Assembly (NCBI RefSeq): GCF_018613535.1
Contig: NZ_JAGGQB010000005.1
Coordinates: 620,001 to 684,000, forward strand
Direction of reading: 5' to 3'
DNA from: Bacillus sp. ISL-51
GTDB taxonomy: Bacteria; Bacillota; Bacilli; Bacillales; Bacillaceae
DNA length: 64,000 nucleotides
The notes beneath the pieces were generated by a model. It worked only from the letters and a program-made list of their open reading frames with translations. It was not told the DNA's origin and made no database searches. Shown piece after piece: positions 28,761 to 37,884 of the stretch. Each line of letters opens with the position of its first letter. Positions within the stretch are counted from its first letter, which is position 1. A program made the position numbers and the translations under genes.

Positions 28761-29756
28761 CTAATAAATCAGCTCAAGAAAATCTTCTTTATCAATATTG
28801 CCGAAATACTGTTTCAGATCGATCCCGGCTAGCGCTTCCCGAATGGCGGCTCTGTCATATTGCTTTCCGGTCAAGGCTTGTTCGATCTCACTTATGTCTT
28901 TTGCGCCGAAGAAATCGCCGAAAATTTTGCAGTCCTGGATCATTCCTTTTTTCACTTCCAGACGGAGATCAATCGAACCGACCGGATAACGCTTGGAATG
29001 CTGGAGGTTAAAAGCCGGAGATCTGCCGAAGTTCCAGTCCCAGCTTTGATAGCGCTCCTCGGAAATCTTTCTGATGACCTTCCAGTCTTCCTCTGTCAAT
29101 TTATATTCAGGCACCTCGTCAAGATCATTAGTGTTGAATATATGGCGAAGCAAATGGTTTTTGAATTCATTTGCGGTCATTTTGTCGTCAAGAAATTCAC
29201 TGATATTGGCGACGCGGCTTCTGATTGATTTGATGCCCTTTGATTCGATTTTGTCTTTTTTCACTTTCAGGGCTGACACAACATGATCAATCGAGGAATC
29301 CAGCATCAAAGTGCCATGGCTGAAAATCCGTCCTTTCGTCGAAAATTGGGCGTTTCCTGAAATTTTTCTGCCGTTTGCCATGATATCGTTTCTTCCGCTT
29401 AATTCCGCTTCCACCCCGAGCTGGCGCAGTGCTTGAATGACAGGTTCGGTGAATTTTTTAAAATTATGGAAGCTGTCTCCGTCATCCTTTGTAATAAAGC
29501 TGAAATTGAGGTTTCCGAGATCGTGGTAGACCGCACCGCCCCCGGACAGCCGGCGGACGACGATAATGCCGTTATCCTCAACGTATTTCGTATTAATTTC
29601 TTCTATCGTATTTTGGTTTTTTCCGATAATAATCGACGGCTGATTGACATAAAACAGCAGGTACGTCTGTTCAGGGTCGAGATATTTCACGCAATATTCT
29701 TCTATCGCGAGGTTGATCCTCGGGTCATAATGGTTTTGATTATCAATAAATAACAT
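28761..29756 (-). CDS. lplJ: Lipoate-protein ligase
   Basis: 331 residues. It attaches free lipoate to E2 subunits of 2-oxoacid dehydrogenases and to GcvH. The family motif RRLSGGGAVYHDLGNLNFSF is at residues 74-93, and the catalytic lysine lies in KISGNAQFS near residue 132-140; the C-terminal accessory domain is complete. GGAGGAGC precedes the ATG. It lies 12 bases after yhfI on the same strand, so the two are an operon. Confidence 0.94.
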   Translation of the reverse strand: MLFIDNQNHYDPRINLAIEEYCVKYLDPEQTYLLFYVNQPSIIIGKNQNTIEEINTKYVEDNGIIVVRRLSGGGAVYHDLGNLNFSFITKDDGDSFHNFKKFTEPVIQALRQLGVEAELSGRNDIMANGRKISGNAQFSTKGRIFSHGTLMLDSSIDHVVSALKVKKDKIESKGIKSIRSRVANISEFLDDKMTANEFKNHLLRHIFNTNDLDEVPEYKLTEEDWKVIRKISEERYQSWDWNFGRSPAFNLQHSKRYPVGSIDLRLEVKKGMIQDCKIFGDFFGAKDISEIEQALTGKQYDRAAIREALAGIDLKQYFGNIDKEDFLELIY

Positions 29757-29768
29757 GGTGCTCCTCCT

Positions 29769-30503
29769 TTATTTCTCCCACTTCAGCCCCGAAAAGGCGA
29801 TTTTCACTTCGCCGCCGAACACGGTTTTTGCTTCTTCCCGCAGCTTGTGATGTTCGCCAAAGTGCGGCAAATGCGTGAGAATCAGCTCGCCAGCGCCGGC
29901 CTCTTCGGCGATGCGTCCGGCTTCAATGCTGTTCATATGACCCGCGCTGGTGCCGTCTTGATGGGCATAAAAATTGCACTCGCAGATTAAAAGGTCAGCA
30001 TTTTCAGCAAATGGGATGAAGGCGTCCTGATAGCTTGAATCAGCCGTGTACACAACAGTATGCGAGCCGTCAGTAATCCGCATGGCATAACAGGCGGCCG
30101 GGTGAACGGTCTTTAAAAATGTAATGGTGAACGGCCCGGCAGAAAGCGGCTGGTCAGGCTGATAGGCAATTCCTTTTGTATGTGTTTTATATGTAAGACG
30201 CTGAAACTGTTCTATATCAGCATCATGCCCGTAAATAGGAAGCGCCTGCGTTCCCTTTCCGAGAAAGGAGCCGACTTGCTTGGCGAACTGAAGCGGTCCG
30301 ATATCAGCGATATGATCATGGTGATAATGTGACAAAATGACGGCGTCAAGCTCTTCTGCCGGAACATAGGCGAACAGCTTTGATAATACTGCGCTGCCGC
30401 AATCGACAAGCAGAGAATAACCGCCGGATTGAAACAGATAACCTGACGTTGCTTCATTTGCGGCCGGAAAGCCGCCGTAACAACCAATAACTGTAACTTT
30501 CAT
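29769..30503 (-). CDS. yhfI: Metallo-beta-lactamase fold hydrolase
   Basis: 244 residues. The metal motif is SHYHHDHIAD near residues 58-67, with further ligands at TVHPA, YTADSSYQD and LTHLPHFGEHH, close to the RNase Z-like/phosphodiesterase branch of the MBL superfamily. The substrate is unknown; cyclic nucleotides or RNA ends are possible. It is the first gene of the unit with lplJ. Confidence 0.87.
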   Translation of the reverse strand: MKVTVIGCYGGFPAANEATSGYLFQSGGYSLLVDCGSAVLSKLFAYVPAEELDAVILSHYHHDHIADIGPLQFAKQVGSFLGKGTQALPIYGHDADIEQFQRLTYKTHTKGIAYQPDQPLSAGPFTITFLKTVHPAACYAMRITDGSHTVVYTADSSYQDAFIPFAENADLLICECNFYAHQDGTSAGHMNSIEAGRIAEEAGAGELILTHLPHFGEHHKLREEAKTVFGGEVKIAFSGLKWEK

Positions 30504-30660
30504 ATTAGCCTCCGAATGTTTATTGTGAATAGATCCTTTCCTCCAATATACCTATTTTTCGTTCAAATTGCATGTTTTAAACATTGTGTCAAAACAGCCG
30601 TTGATTTTTCAAAACTGTTATAATACAATATAGAGACAATAAAACGAAAGAGGGATGGGT

Positions 30661-30795
30661 ATGTTGGATAAAATAACTGAATTTTTTAGAAATCTACCCG
30701 GTAAAAAGTGCGCGGAATGCGGAAAAGAAATAGCTGAACAGCATGAATGCTACGGCAATGTGTGTGACGACTGCTTGAAAATAAAGGATATGTGA
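30661..30795 (+). CDS. yhfH: Small zinc-ribbon-like protein
   Basis: 44 residues, MLDKITEFFRNLPGKKCAEC and on to CYGNVCDDCLK. Two CxxC/CxxxxC-like knuckles (CAEC and CYGNVCDDC) suggest a structural zinc site. GAGGG precedes the ATG, and a strong terminator follows directly after the stop, so it is a one-gene unit. Function unknown; I recognise it by position as YhfH. Confidence 0.78.
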   Translation: MLDKITEFFRNLPGKKCAECGKEIAEQHECYGNVCDDCLKIKDM

Positions 30796-30796
30796 C

Positions 30797-30839
30797 AAAA
30801 AGGCACCGCACATTCCCAGCATGTGCGGTGCCTTTTTTT
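30797..30839 (+). terminator. Terminator of yhfH
   Basis: AAGGCACCGCACAT-tcccagc-ATGTGCGGTGCCTT followed by a T-run; a very long stem. Confidence 0.95.
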
Positions 30840-30939
30840 GTCACAGCTATCATACTTTCTGAATAGGGCGTCATTCACCATTATTAGCAATCATCTGAAT
30901 TATTTCTATTATTCAGTATATTCAAACTATATTTAACTA

Positions 30940-30969
30940 TAGACGAAATGTTTTCTTTTCTATTATAAT
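30940..30969 (+). promoter_or_regulatory. Candidate gltT promoter
   Basis: TAGACG (30940-30945) and TATAAT (30964-30969), 18 bases apart, in the 188-base AT-rich stretch before gltT. The remaining leader of about 50 bases shows no structure that I recognise. Confidence 0.45.
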
Positions 30970-31027
30970 TTGTTCTAATAGCTATCTTTTTAGATACTTA
31001 TTGCATTTTTTCTTCGGGAGGTAATCT

Positions 31028-32317
31028 ATGAAAAAATTACGCTTTGGATTAGCGACGCAAATTTTCGTCGGACTCATACTAGGGGTCATAGTCGGTGTCA
31101 TCTGGTATGGCAATCCCGCAATCCCTGTCTATTTACAGCCTGTCGGCGATTTGTTTTTACGCTTAATTAAAATGATAGTGATTCCAATCGTCGTCTCCAG
31201 CTTAATCATCGGCGTTGCCGGCGCAGGAAGCGGAAAACAGGTCGGAAAATTAGGCTTCAAAACGATTTTGTATTTTGAGATCATTACTACTTTCGCCATC
31301 ATTCTTGGACTGGCCCTGGCCAATCTCTTTCATCCGGGAGCAGGCGTTAATATACATGAAGCTCAAAAAACAGACATCAGCCAATACGTTGAAACAGAAA
31401 AGGAACAAAGCAATAAATCTGTTGCAGATACGTTCCTGCATATTGTACCGACAAACTTCTTCCAATCATTGGCCGAAGGTGATCTTCTAGCTATTATTTG
31501 CTTCACTGTGCTGTTTGCACTCGGTATCTCAGCTATCGGAGAAAAAGGAAAGCCGGTATTGACCTTTTTTGAAGGTGTATCTCATGCGATGTTCCATGTT
31601 GTAAACCTAGTCATGAAAGTCGCGCCGTTTGGTGTTTTTGCCCTTATTGGTGTTACCGTTTCCAAATTCGGCCTCAGTTCCCTGCTTTCACTCGGTAAAC
31701 TGGTCGGCTTAGTGTATATAGCCCTTGCTTTCTTCCTCTTTGTCGTATTCGGAATCGTCGGAAAGCTTGCCGGTGTAAACATTTTTAAATTCCTCGCTTA
31801 CATGAAGGATGAAATTTTATTGGCGTTCACTACGTCAAGCTCCGAAACCGTACTCCCCCGCGTCATGGAGAAGATGGAGAAAATCGGATGTCCGAAAGGT
31901 ATTGTATCCTTCGTCGTGCCGATCGGATATACCTTTAACTTAGACGGATCTGTGCTGTACCAATCAATTGCCGCTCTATTCCTCGCTCAGGTATACCACA
32001 TTGACTTGACCATTTGGCACCAGATTACACTTGTGCTTGTCTTAATGGTCACATCGAAAGGAATGGCTGCCGTGCCAGGGACTTCTTTTGTCGTCCTGCT
32101 TGCAACACTGGGTACAATCGGCGTTCCTGCAGAAGGGCTTGCTTTCATCGCCGGTGTTGACCGGATTATGGATATGGCCCGTACGGTCGTCAATCTGACC
32201 GGAAACGCGCTTGCATCTGTTGTGATGTCAAAATGGGAAGGCCAATATGACGCCGCTAAAGGCGCGGAAATCATGAGCCTTGCCAAAACAGAACAAAATA
32301 CGACCATTTCCGGTTAA
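31028..32317 (+). CDS. gltT: Proton/sodium:glutamate symporter
   Basis: 429 residues of the DAACS family. Features include eight membrane helices with two re-entrant loops, the serine-rich loop FTTSSSETVLPRVMEK near residues 271-286, the metal/substrate motif GYTFNLDGS near 300 and MARTVVNLTGNALASVVM near 380. It imports glutamate and aspartate with cations. GGGAGG precedes the ATG. Monocistronic with its own terminator. Confidence 0.94.
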   Translation: MKKLRFGLATQIFVGLILGVIVGVIWYGNPAIPVYLQPVGDLFLRLIKMIVIPIVVSSLIIGVAGAGSGKQVGKLGFKTILYFEIITTFAIILGLALANLFHPGAGVNIHEAQKTDISQYVETEKEQSNKSVADTFLHIVPTNFFQSLAEGDLLAIICFTVLFALGISAIGEKGKPVLTFFEGVSHAMFHVVNLVMKVAPFGVFALIGVTVSKFGLSSLLSLGKLVGLVYIALAFFLFVVFGIVGKLAGVNIFKFLAYMKDEILLAFTTSSSETVLPRVMEKMEKIGCPKGIVSFVVPIGYTFNLDGSVLYQSIAALFLAQVYHIDLTIWHQITLVLVLMVTSKGMAAVPGTSFVVLLATLGTIGVPAEGLAFIAGVDRIMDMARTVVNLTGNALASVVMSKWEGQYDAAKGAEIMSLAKTEQNTTISG

Positions 32318-32320
32318 CGA

Positions 32321-32357
32321 AAAGCCTGCACGGAGTAAATCCGCGCAGGCTTTTTTT
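32321..32357. terminator. Terminator between gltT and yhfE
   Basis: AAGCCTGCaCGG-agtaaat-CCGcGCAGGCTT with a T-run. Confidence 0.88.
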
Positions 32358-33397
32358 CATACCATCGGCGACAGAACGTAGCGGTACAACAGCTTCGCCG
32401 TATTGTGAAGCGATGATTCGTGCGTGCGTTCATATGCGTGCGAAGCGTCGATTCCCGGGCCGATCAGACCGTGAACGATGTCATGCCCTGAACGGATGGC
32501 CGCTGACGCGTCAGAACCGTAATACGGATAAATATCAAGCTGATAGTCGATGCCGTGCCGTTCTGCCAGCTCAGTCAGATGTTTTCTGAGCTGATAATGG
32601 TACGGCCCGCTCGCATCCTTCACGCAGATCGAAACGGTATATTCATCCGTTGACTGCCCGTCTCCGATCGCCCCCATATCCACCGCCAAATATTCAACGG
32701 TTTCAGGCGGAATGTTTGAATTCCCCCCATATCCGATCTCTTCATTATTTGAAATCAGAAAATGCGTCGTATACGGCAGCTCGATTTTTTCTGCTGTGAT
32801 ACGGTGAATTAATTCAAGCAGCAGCGCCACACTGGCTTTATCATCAAGGTGGCGGGACTTGATAAAACCGCTTGGCGTAATCTGCACGCGCGGGTCAAAC
32901 GAGATAAAGTCGCCGACTCTGATCCCGAGATCCGCTGTCTCTTGCTTCGTCTTTACAGGCTCATCAAGGCGGACTTCCATATTCGCCTGATTCCGTTCAG
33001 CCTTGCCCGCATCTTTATAGACATGCACGGATGTCTGGTGCATTAAAATGGTCCCCGTATATGTTTTGCCTGAAGCCGTTTCGATTTCACAATATTCTCC
33101 TTCAATGGAGTTGTAGCGGAATCCGCCTATCAAATCTATTGTCAGCCTGCCGTCTTCTTTTATTTCCTTTACCATTGCGCCGAGCGTGTCCACATGCGCC
33201 GTCAGCAATCTGTGCCGGCTGCTATCCCGGCCGGGAATTGTTACAAAGAGACCCCCTTTACGGTTTCTGTAAGACGGAACACCCCATCCCTTTAAAAGGT
33301 TTTCTACATATGCTATGACCTCATATGTATTGCCCGTCGGACTCGGAATTGATACCAGCTCTTTAATCAGTTCCATCGTTTTTTGTACAGCTGCCAC
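32357..33397 (-). CDS. yhfE: M42-family metallo-aminopeptidase
   Basis: 346 residues of the FrvX/glutamyl-aminopeptidase group. Zinc ligands are visible: TAHVDTLG near residue 68, RHLDDKAS near 184, NNEEIGYGG (catalytic Glu pair) near 216, AVDMG near 240 and HAYERTHESS near 320. It would trim N-terminal residues from peptides in the cytoplasm. The GTG start follows AGGAGGAATG. Divergent from yhfD. Confidence 0.92.
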   Translation of the reverse strand: MAAVQKTMELIKELVSIPSPTGNTYEVIAYVENLLKGWGVPSYRNRKGGLFVTIPGRDSSRHRLLTAHVDTLGAMVKEIKEDGRLTIDLIGGFRYNSIEGEYCEIETASGKTYTGTILMHQTSVHVYKDAGKAERNQANMEVRLDEPVKTKQETADLGIRVGDFISFDPRVQITPSGFIKSRHLDDKASVALLLELIHRITAEKIELPYTTHFLISNNEEIGYGGNSNIPPETVEYLAVDMGAIGDGQSTDEYTVSICVKDASGPYHYQLRKHLTELAERHGIDYQLDIYPYYGSDASAAIRSGHDIVHGLIGPGIDASHAYERTHESSLHNTAKLLYRYVLSPMV

Positions 33398-33520
33398 AGG
33401 TCATTCCTCCTATCTATTTTTATTCTTCTTAAAATATACTCTTTTCATCCATAACCGGTCCAATCTTTTCCTCCTCTTTTTTCATAGAATGAAGAGAACA
33501 TGAGAAAAGGAGGGATATGT

Positions 33521-33703
33521 ATGTGCTGCCGCAAATCACATAAGCGGAAATGGTTTGATGATGACTGGTTTGACGATTGGTTCGATAACGACTGGTTTGA
33601 TGACTTCTTCTGCTGCTGCAAAAAAAGAAAAGAAGATCATTGCAAAAAGAAAAAAGAGAAAAAGCATCATCCATGCTGCTGTCACCGCCGCCGAGATTGG
33701 TAG
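33521..33703 (+). CDS. yhfD: Small low-complexity Cys-, Trp/Asp- and Lys-rich protein
   Basis: 60 residues with an odd composition. MCCRKSHKRK is followed by a short tandem of DWFD-type units (residues about 12-30), then FFCCCKKRKED, a Lys/Glu stretch and HHPCCCHRRRDW. An acidic aromatic part is thus flanked by basic, Cys/His-rich ends. It has no known fold; the Cys clusters could bind metal or become disulphide-linked. AAAAGGAGGG precedes the ATG, and a clear terminator follows. By position it is YhfD; function unknown. Confidence 0.75.
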   Translation: MCCRKSHKRKWFDDDWFDDWFDNDWFDDFFCCCKKRKEDHCKKKKEKKHHPCCCHRRRDW

Positions 33704-33747
33704 ATTCTCACATCAAAATATTCTATAAATAAATTTCTCATGTTCTT

Positions 33748-33779
33748 CCAAGCAGGGATTTATGACTGCTTGGTTTTTT
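33748..33779 (+). terminator. Terminator of yhfD
   Basis: CCAAGCAG-ggatttatga-CTGCTTGG followed by a T-run. Confidence 0.88.
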
Positions 33780-33787
33780 ATTATTTA

Positions 33788-33820
33788 TTAGTACCAAGTA
33801 TTAATATCTGGTGTTATAAT
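33788..33820 (+). promoter_or_regulatory. FapR operator and promoter of fabHB
   Basis: TTAGTACCAAGTATTAA (33788-33804) agrees at 14 of 17 positions with the FapR box, TATAAT is at 33815-33820 and the -35 would fall inside the box. Malonyl-CoA would relieve repression. Confidence 0.75.
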
Positions 33821-33843
33821 CTGATGTAAAGGAGTGGATGTAT

Positions 33844-34821
33844 ATGTCAAAATCAAAAATTACAGCTATCGGTACATATGTCCCGGAACGCCGGTTAACA
33901 AACGCAGATTTGGAACGTATCGTGGATACGTCTGATGAATGGATCGTTCAGCGCACCGGGATGAAAGAAAGACGCATTGCCGGCGAGCATGAATTCACCT
34001 CTGATTTATGTATTGAAGCGGTGAAAAACCTTGCCGGAAGATACAGCGGAACTCTTGATGATGTCGATATGATCCTTGTCGCTACAACGACAGCAGACTA
34101 CGCGTTTCCGAGCACCGCAGCCCGCGTACAGGCTTACTTCGGCTGGCCGCACACAGGGGCGCTCGATATTAACGCAACATGCGCGGGACTCACTTACGGG
34201 CTTCAGCTTGCTGACGGATTAATTACAGCCGGATCGCATCAAAAAATCATCGTCATTGCCGGTGAAACGTTATCCAAAGTAACGGATTATACCGACCGGA
34301 CAACCTGTGTCCTTTTCGGAGATGCAGCCGGGGCCCTGCTTGTTGAACGGGACGAGTCCTCACCGGGATTTTTGGCGGCCGTACAGGGAACGGCAGGAAG
34401 CAGCGCGGATGTCCTGTATCGCGCGGGGCTGCGCAATGATTTGAACGGAGAGCCGCTCAAAGACGGCGGACATATGGTTCAAAACGGACGTGAAGTGTAT
34501 AAATGGGCGGTAAGGACCGTGCCCAAAGAATTTCACGCCCTCTTAGAAAAAGCCGGTTTTTCAAAAGGAGATGTGGATTGGTTTGTTCCGCACAGCGCCA
34601 ACATGCGGATGATCGAATCCATATGTGAAAAAATCCCCTTCCCGGCTGACCGGACGCTGACAAGCGTCGAATATTACGGAAACACTTCCTCTGTTTCTAT
34701 TATTCTTGCACTGGATGAAGCCGTAAAAGCTGGAAAACTGTCTGAAGGTGAGACATTGGTATTATTCGGGTTCGGCGGAGGCTTGACATATACCGGACTG
34801 TTGGTGAGATGGGGGTTTTAA
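33844..34821 (+). CDS. fabHB: Beta-ketoacyl-ACP synthase III
   Basis: 325 residues. It starts fatty-acid synthesis by condensing acyl-CoA primers with malonyl-ACP. The triad is Cys113 (NATCAGL), His250 (VPHSANMRM) and Asn280 (YYGNTSS). The sequence is close to B. subtilis FabHB (YhfB). I chose the ATG at 33844, nine bases after GGAG; an ATG two codons upstream is too near the site. A FapR box overlaps its promoter. Convergent with yhgE. Confidence 0.93.
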   Translation: MSKSKITAIGTYVPERRLTNADLERIVDTSDEWIVQRTGMKERRIAGEHEFTSDLCIEAVKNLAGRYSGTLDDVDMILVATTTADYAFPSTAARVQAYFGWPHTGALDINATCAGLTYGLQLADGLITAGSHQKIIVIAGETLSKVTDYTDRTTCVLFGDAAGALLVERDESSPGFLAAVQGTAGSSADVLYRAGLRNDLNGEPLKDGGHMVQNGREVYKWAVRTVPKEFHALLEKAGFSKGDVDWFVPHSANMRMIESICEKIPFPADRTLTSVEYYGNTSSVSIILALDEAVKAGKLSEGETLVLFGFGGGLTYTGLLVRWGF

Positions 34822-34852
34822 TGCCTTTTGGGCGGCACTGAGGGCCGGACAC

Positions 34853-34891
34853 AAAAAAGAGGCTTGAGCGTTATGCTCAGAGCCTCTTTTT
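34853..34891. terminator. Bidirectional terminator between fabHB and yhgE
   Basis: AAAGAGGCTtGAGC-gttat-GCTCagAGCCTCTTT with flanking A and T runs. Confidence 0.9.
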
Positions 34892-34892
34892 C

Positions 34893-37223
34893 TTATGCTG
34901 TCTGTTCTTCTGTCACGTCTTCTTTTCTGCTTTGCACGATAAAGTACACAATGGTGAGCAGAATCATCACAACAGCGATGCCAAGCAGAATAAATGCCTG
35001 CTGCCACATGTAGCTGTAATCGCCGTTTGAGATGACGGCCCGGAAGCCGTTGATGCTGTAAGTCATCGGCAATGCGCCGTGAATGACTTGATAGAATCCC
35101 GGCAGCAGCTCAAGCGGGAAGGTTCCGCCGCTTGCCCCAAGCTGAAGCACGAGGATAATGACAGCGATAAAGCGGCCCGGATTCCCCATCGTTGTCGCTA
35201 AGAGCTGAATCATAGACAAGAACGCGATGCTTGTAATCATCGTGAAGAGATAAAATCTCCAAGTGCTTTCCACATCAAGCCCGATTCCTTTTAAGAGAAC
35301 CGTCGCCACGATAACGGATTGAATAAGCCCGACGAGCAGAATGACGCTGAATTTGCTGAGGAACCATTCAAACCCGTTTCTCGGACGGCCTGAGGCTTCT
35401 TTCAGCGGGAATACAACCGTCAGCATCAATCCGCCGACATACAAGCCCATAGACAAAATATAAGGCGTCAGCCCCGTTCCGTAGTTAGGCACAGAATGGA
35501 TCGCATTATCGTCCGTTTTCACCGGATCGGCGATCATGCTGTAGTTTTTGTCATTCGCCTTAACATCTCCGGTTTGATCCGCAGCGTCCTTAAGCTGGCT
35601 GGATAATTCGCCGGTGCCGTCTAAAAGCTTGCCTAAGCCGGTGCCGAGAGAATCTTGGCCTTGTTCAATTTTGGATGACCCGTCATGAATTTTGTTTTGC
35701 GCGTCTAACAGCTTCGATAAGCCGCCGGACACTTGGCCGCTCCCTGACACTAACTCTCCTGAACCTGATTTAAGCTGGGCGAATTTGCTGTTATATTCGC
35801 CGATACCAGCCGTCAGTTTGTTTTGGCTTTCAAAGACGGTTTGAGCTCCGTTGTACAGTTTATCGGTTCCTGCGGTAAGCTGGTCAATCGCGCTTTGTAC
35901 CGCCGCTGCGCCGTTATACAGTTTGGATGTAGACTGCGGCAGCGCTTTTAGTTGTTCCGCCTTCGCTTTTACGTCTTCCAAAGCACTCTTAATGGCTGAC
36001 ATATCAGGAAGCTGAATATCGTCAGCGGACGGAAGCTGATTGACGATCCGGTCTAAATCAGGAAGGTCAGCTTTAGGCAGCTTTTCATTCAGAAGCTGAA
36101 CGAGTTTCGTTTTTTGTTCATCCGTTAAGAAATCGCTGTTCTGAATCACCTTTTTCACGGCGTCATCACGTGCGCTGAGGCTGTTCTTCAAATCAGAAAG
36201 CTGATTTTTAAACTGCTGCATTTCCTTTTCTGTCTGCTCTAGATTCTGGACTGCTTTTTCTATTACTGAGAGATTGACAGAATTGAGGGCATCTTCAAAT
36301 GCCGCTGCTTTTTGAGACACTTCTTGCGCCTTGCTGTTTAACACGCTTAATCCATTCGTTAAATCAGGAACTTTTTGCTGCAGCTGTTTGTGTCCGTCAA
36401 GACTTGTTTTCAGCCCGCTGGCCACTTGACCTCCTCCTGAAGCAATCTGCCCTGATTTATCTTGAATTTCGGCGCTCGCGCTTTGCAGTTTTGTGATAGA
36501 ACTGTCAAGCGTTTGAATTCCGCTTGTCACTTTCGCCGCTCCGTCAGCCAGCTGTGCTGTTTTATCACTGATGGTTGCGGTGCTTTCGGTCAGCTTCGCT
36601 AAGTTTTCCTTCAGCTTAGCGCTGCCGTCCTTCGCATTTTTCGTGCCGTCGTCAATTTTTTTGGCGCCGCTGCTGGCATCGCCGAGACCTTTGGCAATAT
36701 CTTTAAAGTTATCAAAAATCACTTTGGCGTATTGCTCTGTCACCTCTTTTGAAACAGAGGCTTTCAGCTTGTCGATCGCCTTTTCGCCGATTGTTGCCCC
36801 GACATAGTTTGAACCGGCATTCGTATGATATTTCAAATCCAATTTCTTCGGATTTTTATCCAGTACGGTGCTGGCGTTTTTTGAAAAATCTTCGGGAATC
36901 TCGACCAATAAATAATATTTAGCATTTAATAAGTCCTTTAACGATTGATCAAGATCACTTGAAAAATGCCAATCAAAGTTTTTATTTTTCTTTAACTCTT
37001 TTATAAGGTCATCGCCGATTTGAAGATGCTTCCCTTCATAATCTGACCCTTTATCCTGGTTTACAACGACAACCGGCAGCTGATCCACCGTGCCGTACGG
37101 GTCCCAGTACGCCTTTAAAAACACTCCGCTGTAAATCAGCGGAACAAATAAAATGGCAATAATGGGGATCAACAGTTTCTTGCTGGTTACAATTTCTTTC
37201 CACTGGTTTTTTATCGTATTCAT
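34893..37223 (-). CDS. yhgE: YhgE/Pip-family membrane protein
   Basis: 776 residues. One transmembrane helix near the N-terminus (about 20-40) is followed by an extracellular coiled-coil-like region of about 500 residues with repeated small-residue heptads (ADGAAKV, GGQVASGL, YNGAAAV, LVSGSGQVSGG), and then five or so C-terminal helices of the ABC-2 type (from about residue 590). The Lactococcus homologue Pip is a phage receptor; other relatives take part in secretion or ESX-type systems. AAGGAGGC precedes the ATG. It follows its probable repressor gene yhgD, with a palindrome between them. Confidence 0.9.
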   Translation of the reverse strand: MNTIKNQWKEIVTSKKLLIPIIAILFVPLIYSGVFLKAYWDPYGTVDQLPVVVVNQDKGSDYEGKHLQIGDDLIKELKKNKNFDWHFSSDLDQSLKDLLNAKYYLLVEIPEDFSKNASTVLDKNPKKLDLKYHTNAGSNYVGATIGEKAIDKLKASVSKEVTEQYAKVIFDNFKDIAKGLGDASSGAKKIDDGTKNAKDGSAKLKENLAKLTESTATISDKTAQLADGAAKVTSGIQTLDSSITKLQSASAEIQDKSGQIASGGGQVASGLKTSLDGHKQLQQKVPDLTNGLSVLNSKAQEVSQKAAAFEDALNSVNLSVIEKAVQNLEQTEKEMQQFKNQLSDLKNSLSARDDAVKKVIQNSDFLTDEQKTKLVQLLNEKLPKADLPDLDRIVNQLPSADDIQLPDMSAIKSALEDVKAKAEQLKALPQSTSKLYNGAAAVQSAIDQLTAGTDKLYNGAQTVFESQNKLTAGIGEYNSKFAQLKSGSGELVSGSGQVSGGLSKLLDAQNKIHDGSSKIEQGQDSLGTGLGKLLDGTGELSSQLKDAADQTGDVKANDKNYSMIADPVKTDDNAIHSVPNYGTGLTPYILSMGLYVGGLMLTVVFPLKEASGRPRNGFEWFLSKFSVILLVGLIQSVIVATVLLKGIGLDVESTWRFYLFTMITSIAFLSMIQLLATTMGNPGRFIAVIILVLQLGASGGTFPLELLPGFYQVIHGALPMTYSINGFRAVISNGDYSYMWQQAFILLGIAVVMILLTIVYFIVQSRKEDVTEEQTA

Positions 37224-37246
37224 CCCTGCTGCCTCCTTCCGCAAAC

Positions 37247-37269
37247 TGACTCATTTAACAAAACGGTCA
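37247..37269. promoter_or_regulatory. Candidate YhgD operator before yhgE
   Basis: TGAC-N15-GTCA arrangement ending AAAACGGTCA; it shares ends and length with the site before yhgD at 37885-37907. Confidence 0.5.
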
Positions 37270-37292
37270 CGATTTAAAAAGTGAAGGATCAT

Positions 37293-37865
37293 CTATTGAG
37301 ATAATCCTTGAACGACGTACATTTCCAGCAATTCGGCAATCGTCTCTTTTTCAAGGGGCGGATGGTTTTTTTCCCAATCAAAAATAAGCGCGATGTAGAG
37401 TTTGAGCATCACAAAGGCGGTCAACTCGGGATCACACGGTTTAATGCTCCCGTTTTCGACGGCTCTTTCTATCTTATCTTTAATATATGCCAGGATGGCG
37501 CGCTCCATTTTCGCGATCACTTCCTGAACGGCTATTGTACCAATCTCAGCGTTTTCTTGAAAAATTTTAATGGTCAGCTGATGTGTTTTTCTGAATTCCA
37601 ATATGGCCGTCAGCGCCCGGTGAACGTTTTCGTGAAATGAAAGATCCGGTTTCATCGCTTCGTCTGCGTGCTCCTTCATTTCTCTTAAAATAGTGGTAAA
37701 GATATCATCGAACAGTTCTTCTTTGTTTTTGAAAAACGTGTAGATGGTTCCCTTCCCCACATTTGCAAGCTTTGCCACCAAATCCATTGTCGTTGCCTTA
37801 TAGCCGAATTGTGTAAAAGACTTCGTTGCCGCTTCCAGAATGAGCTTTTTCCGATCGACGGACAT
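37293..37865 (-). CDS. yhgD: TetR/AcrR-family regulator
   Basis: 190 residues. The N-terminal helix-turn-helix is typical: LILEAATKSFTQFGYKATTM then VAKLANVGKGTIYTFFKNKE. The C-terminal ligand domain carries no recognisable signature. It probably represses yhgE, 69 bases downstream, and itself, through the paired TGAC/GTCA sites. I chose the ATG at 37865 behind GAGGTGG. Confidence 0.88.
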   Translation of the reverse strand: MSVDRKKLILEAATKSFTQFGYKATTMDLVAKLANVGKGTIYTFFKNKEELFDDIFTTILREMKEHADEAMKPDLSFHENVHRALTAILEFRKTHQLTIKIFQENAEIGTIAVQEVIAKMERAILAYIKDKIERAVENGSIKPCDPELTAFVMLKLYIALIFDWEKNHPPLEKETIAELLEMYVVQGLSQ

Positions 37866-37884
37866 GTTTCCCACCTCGTTAAAT

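Noticed and set aside
34893-37223. YhgE as evidence of a prophage or type VII secretion locus
   Set aside because: It is a chromosomal gene in conserved order, and no phage or ESX genes are nearby.
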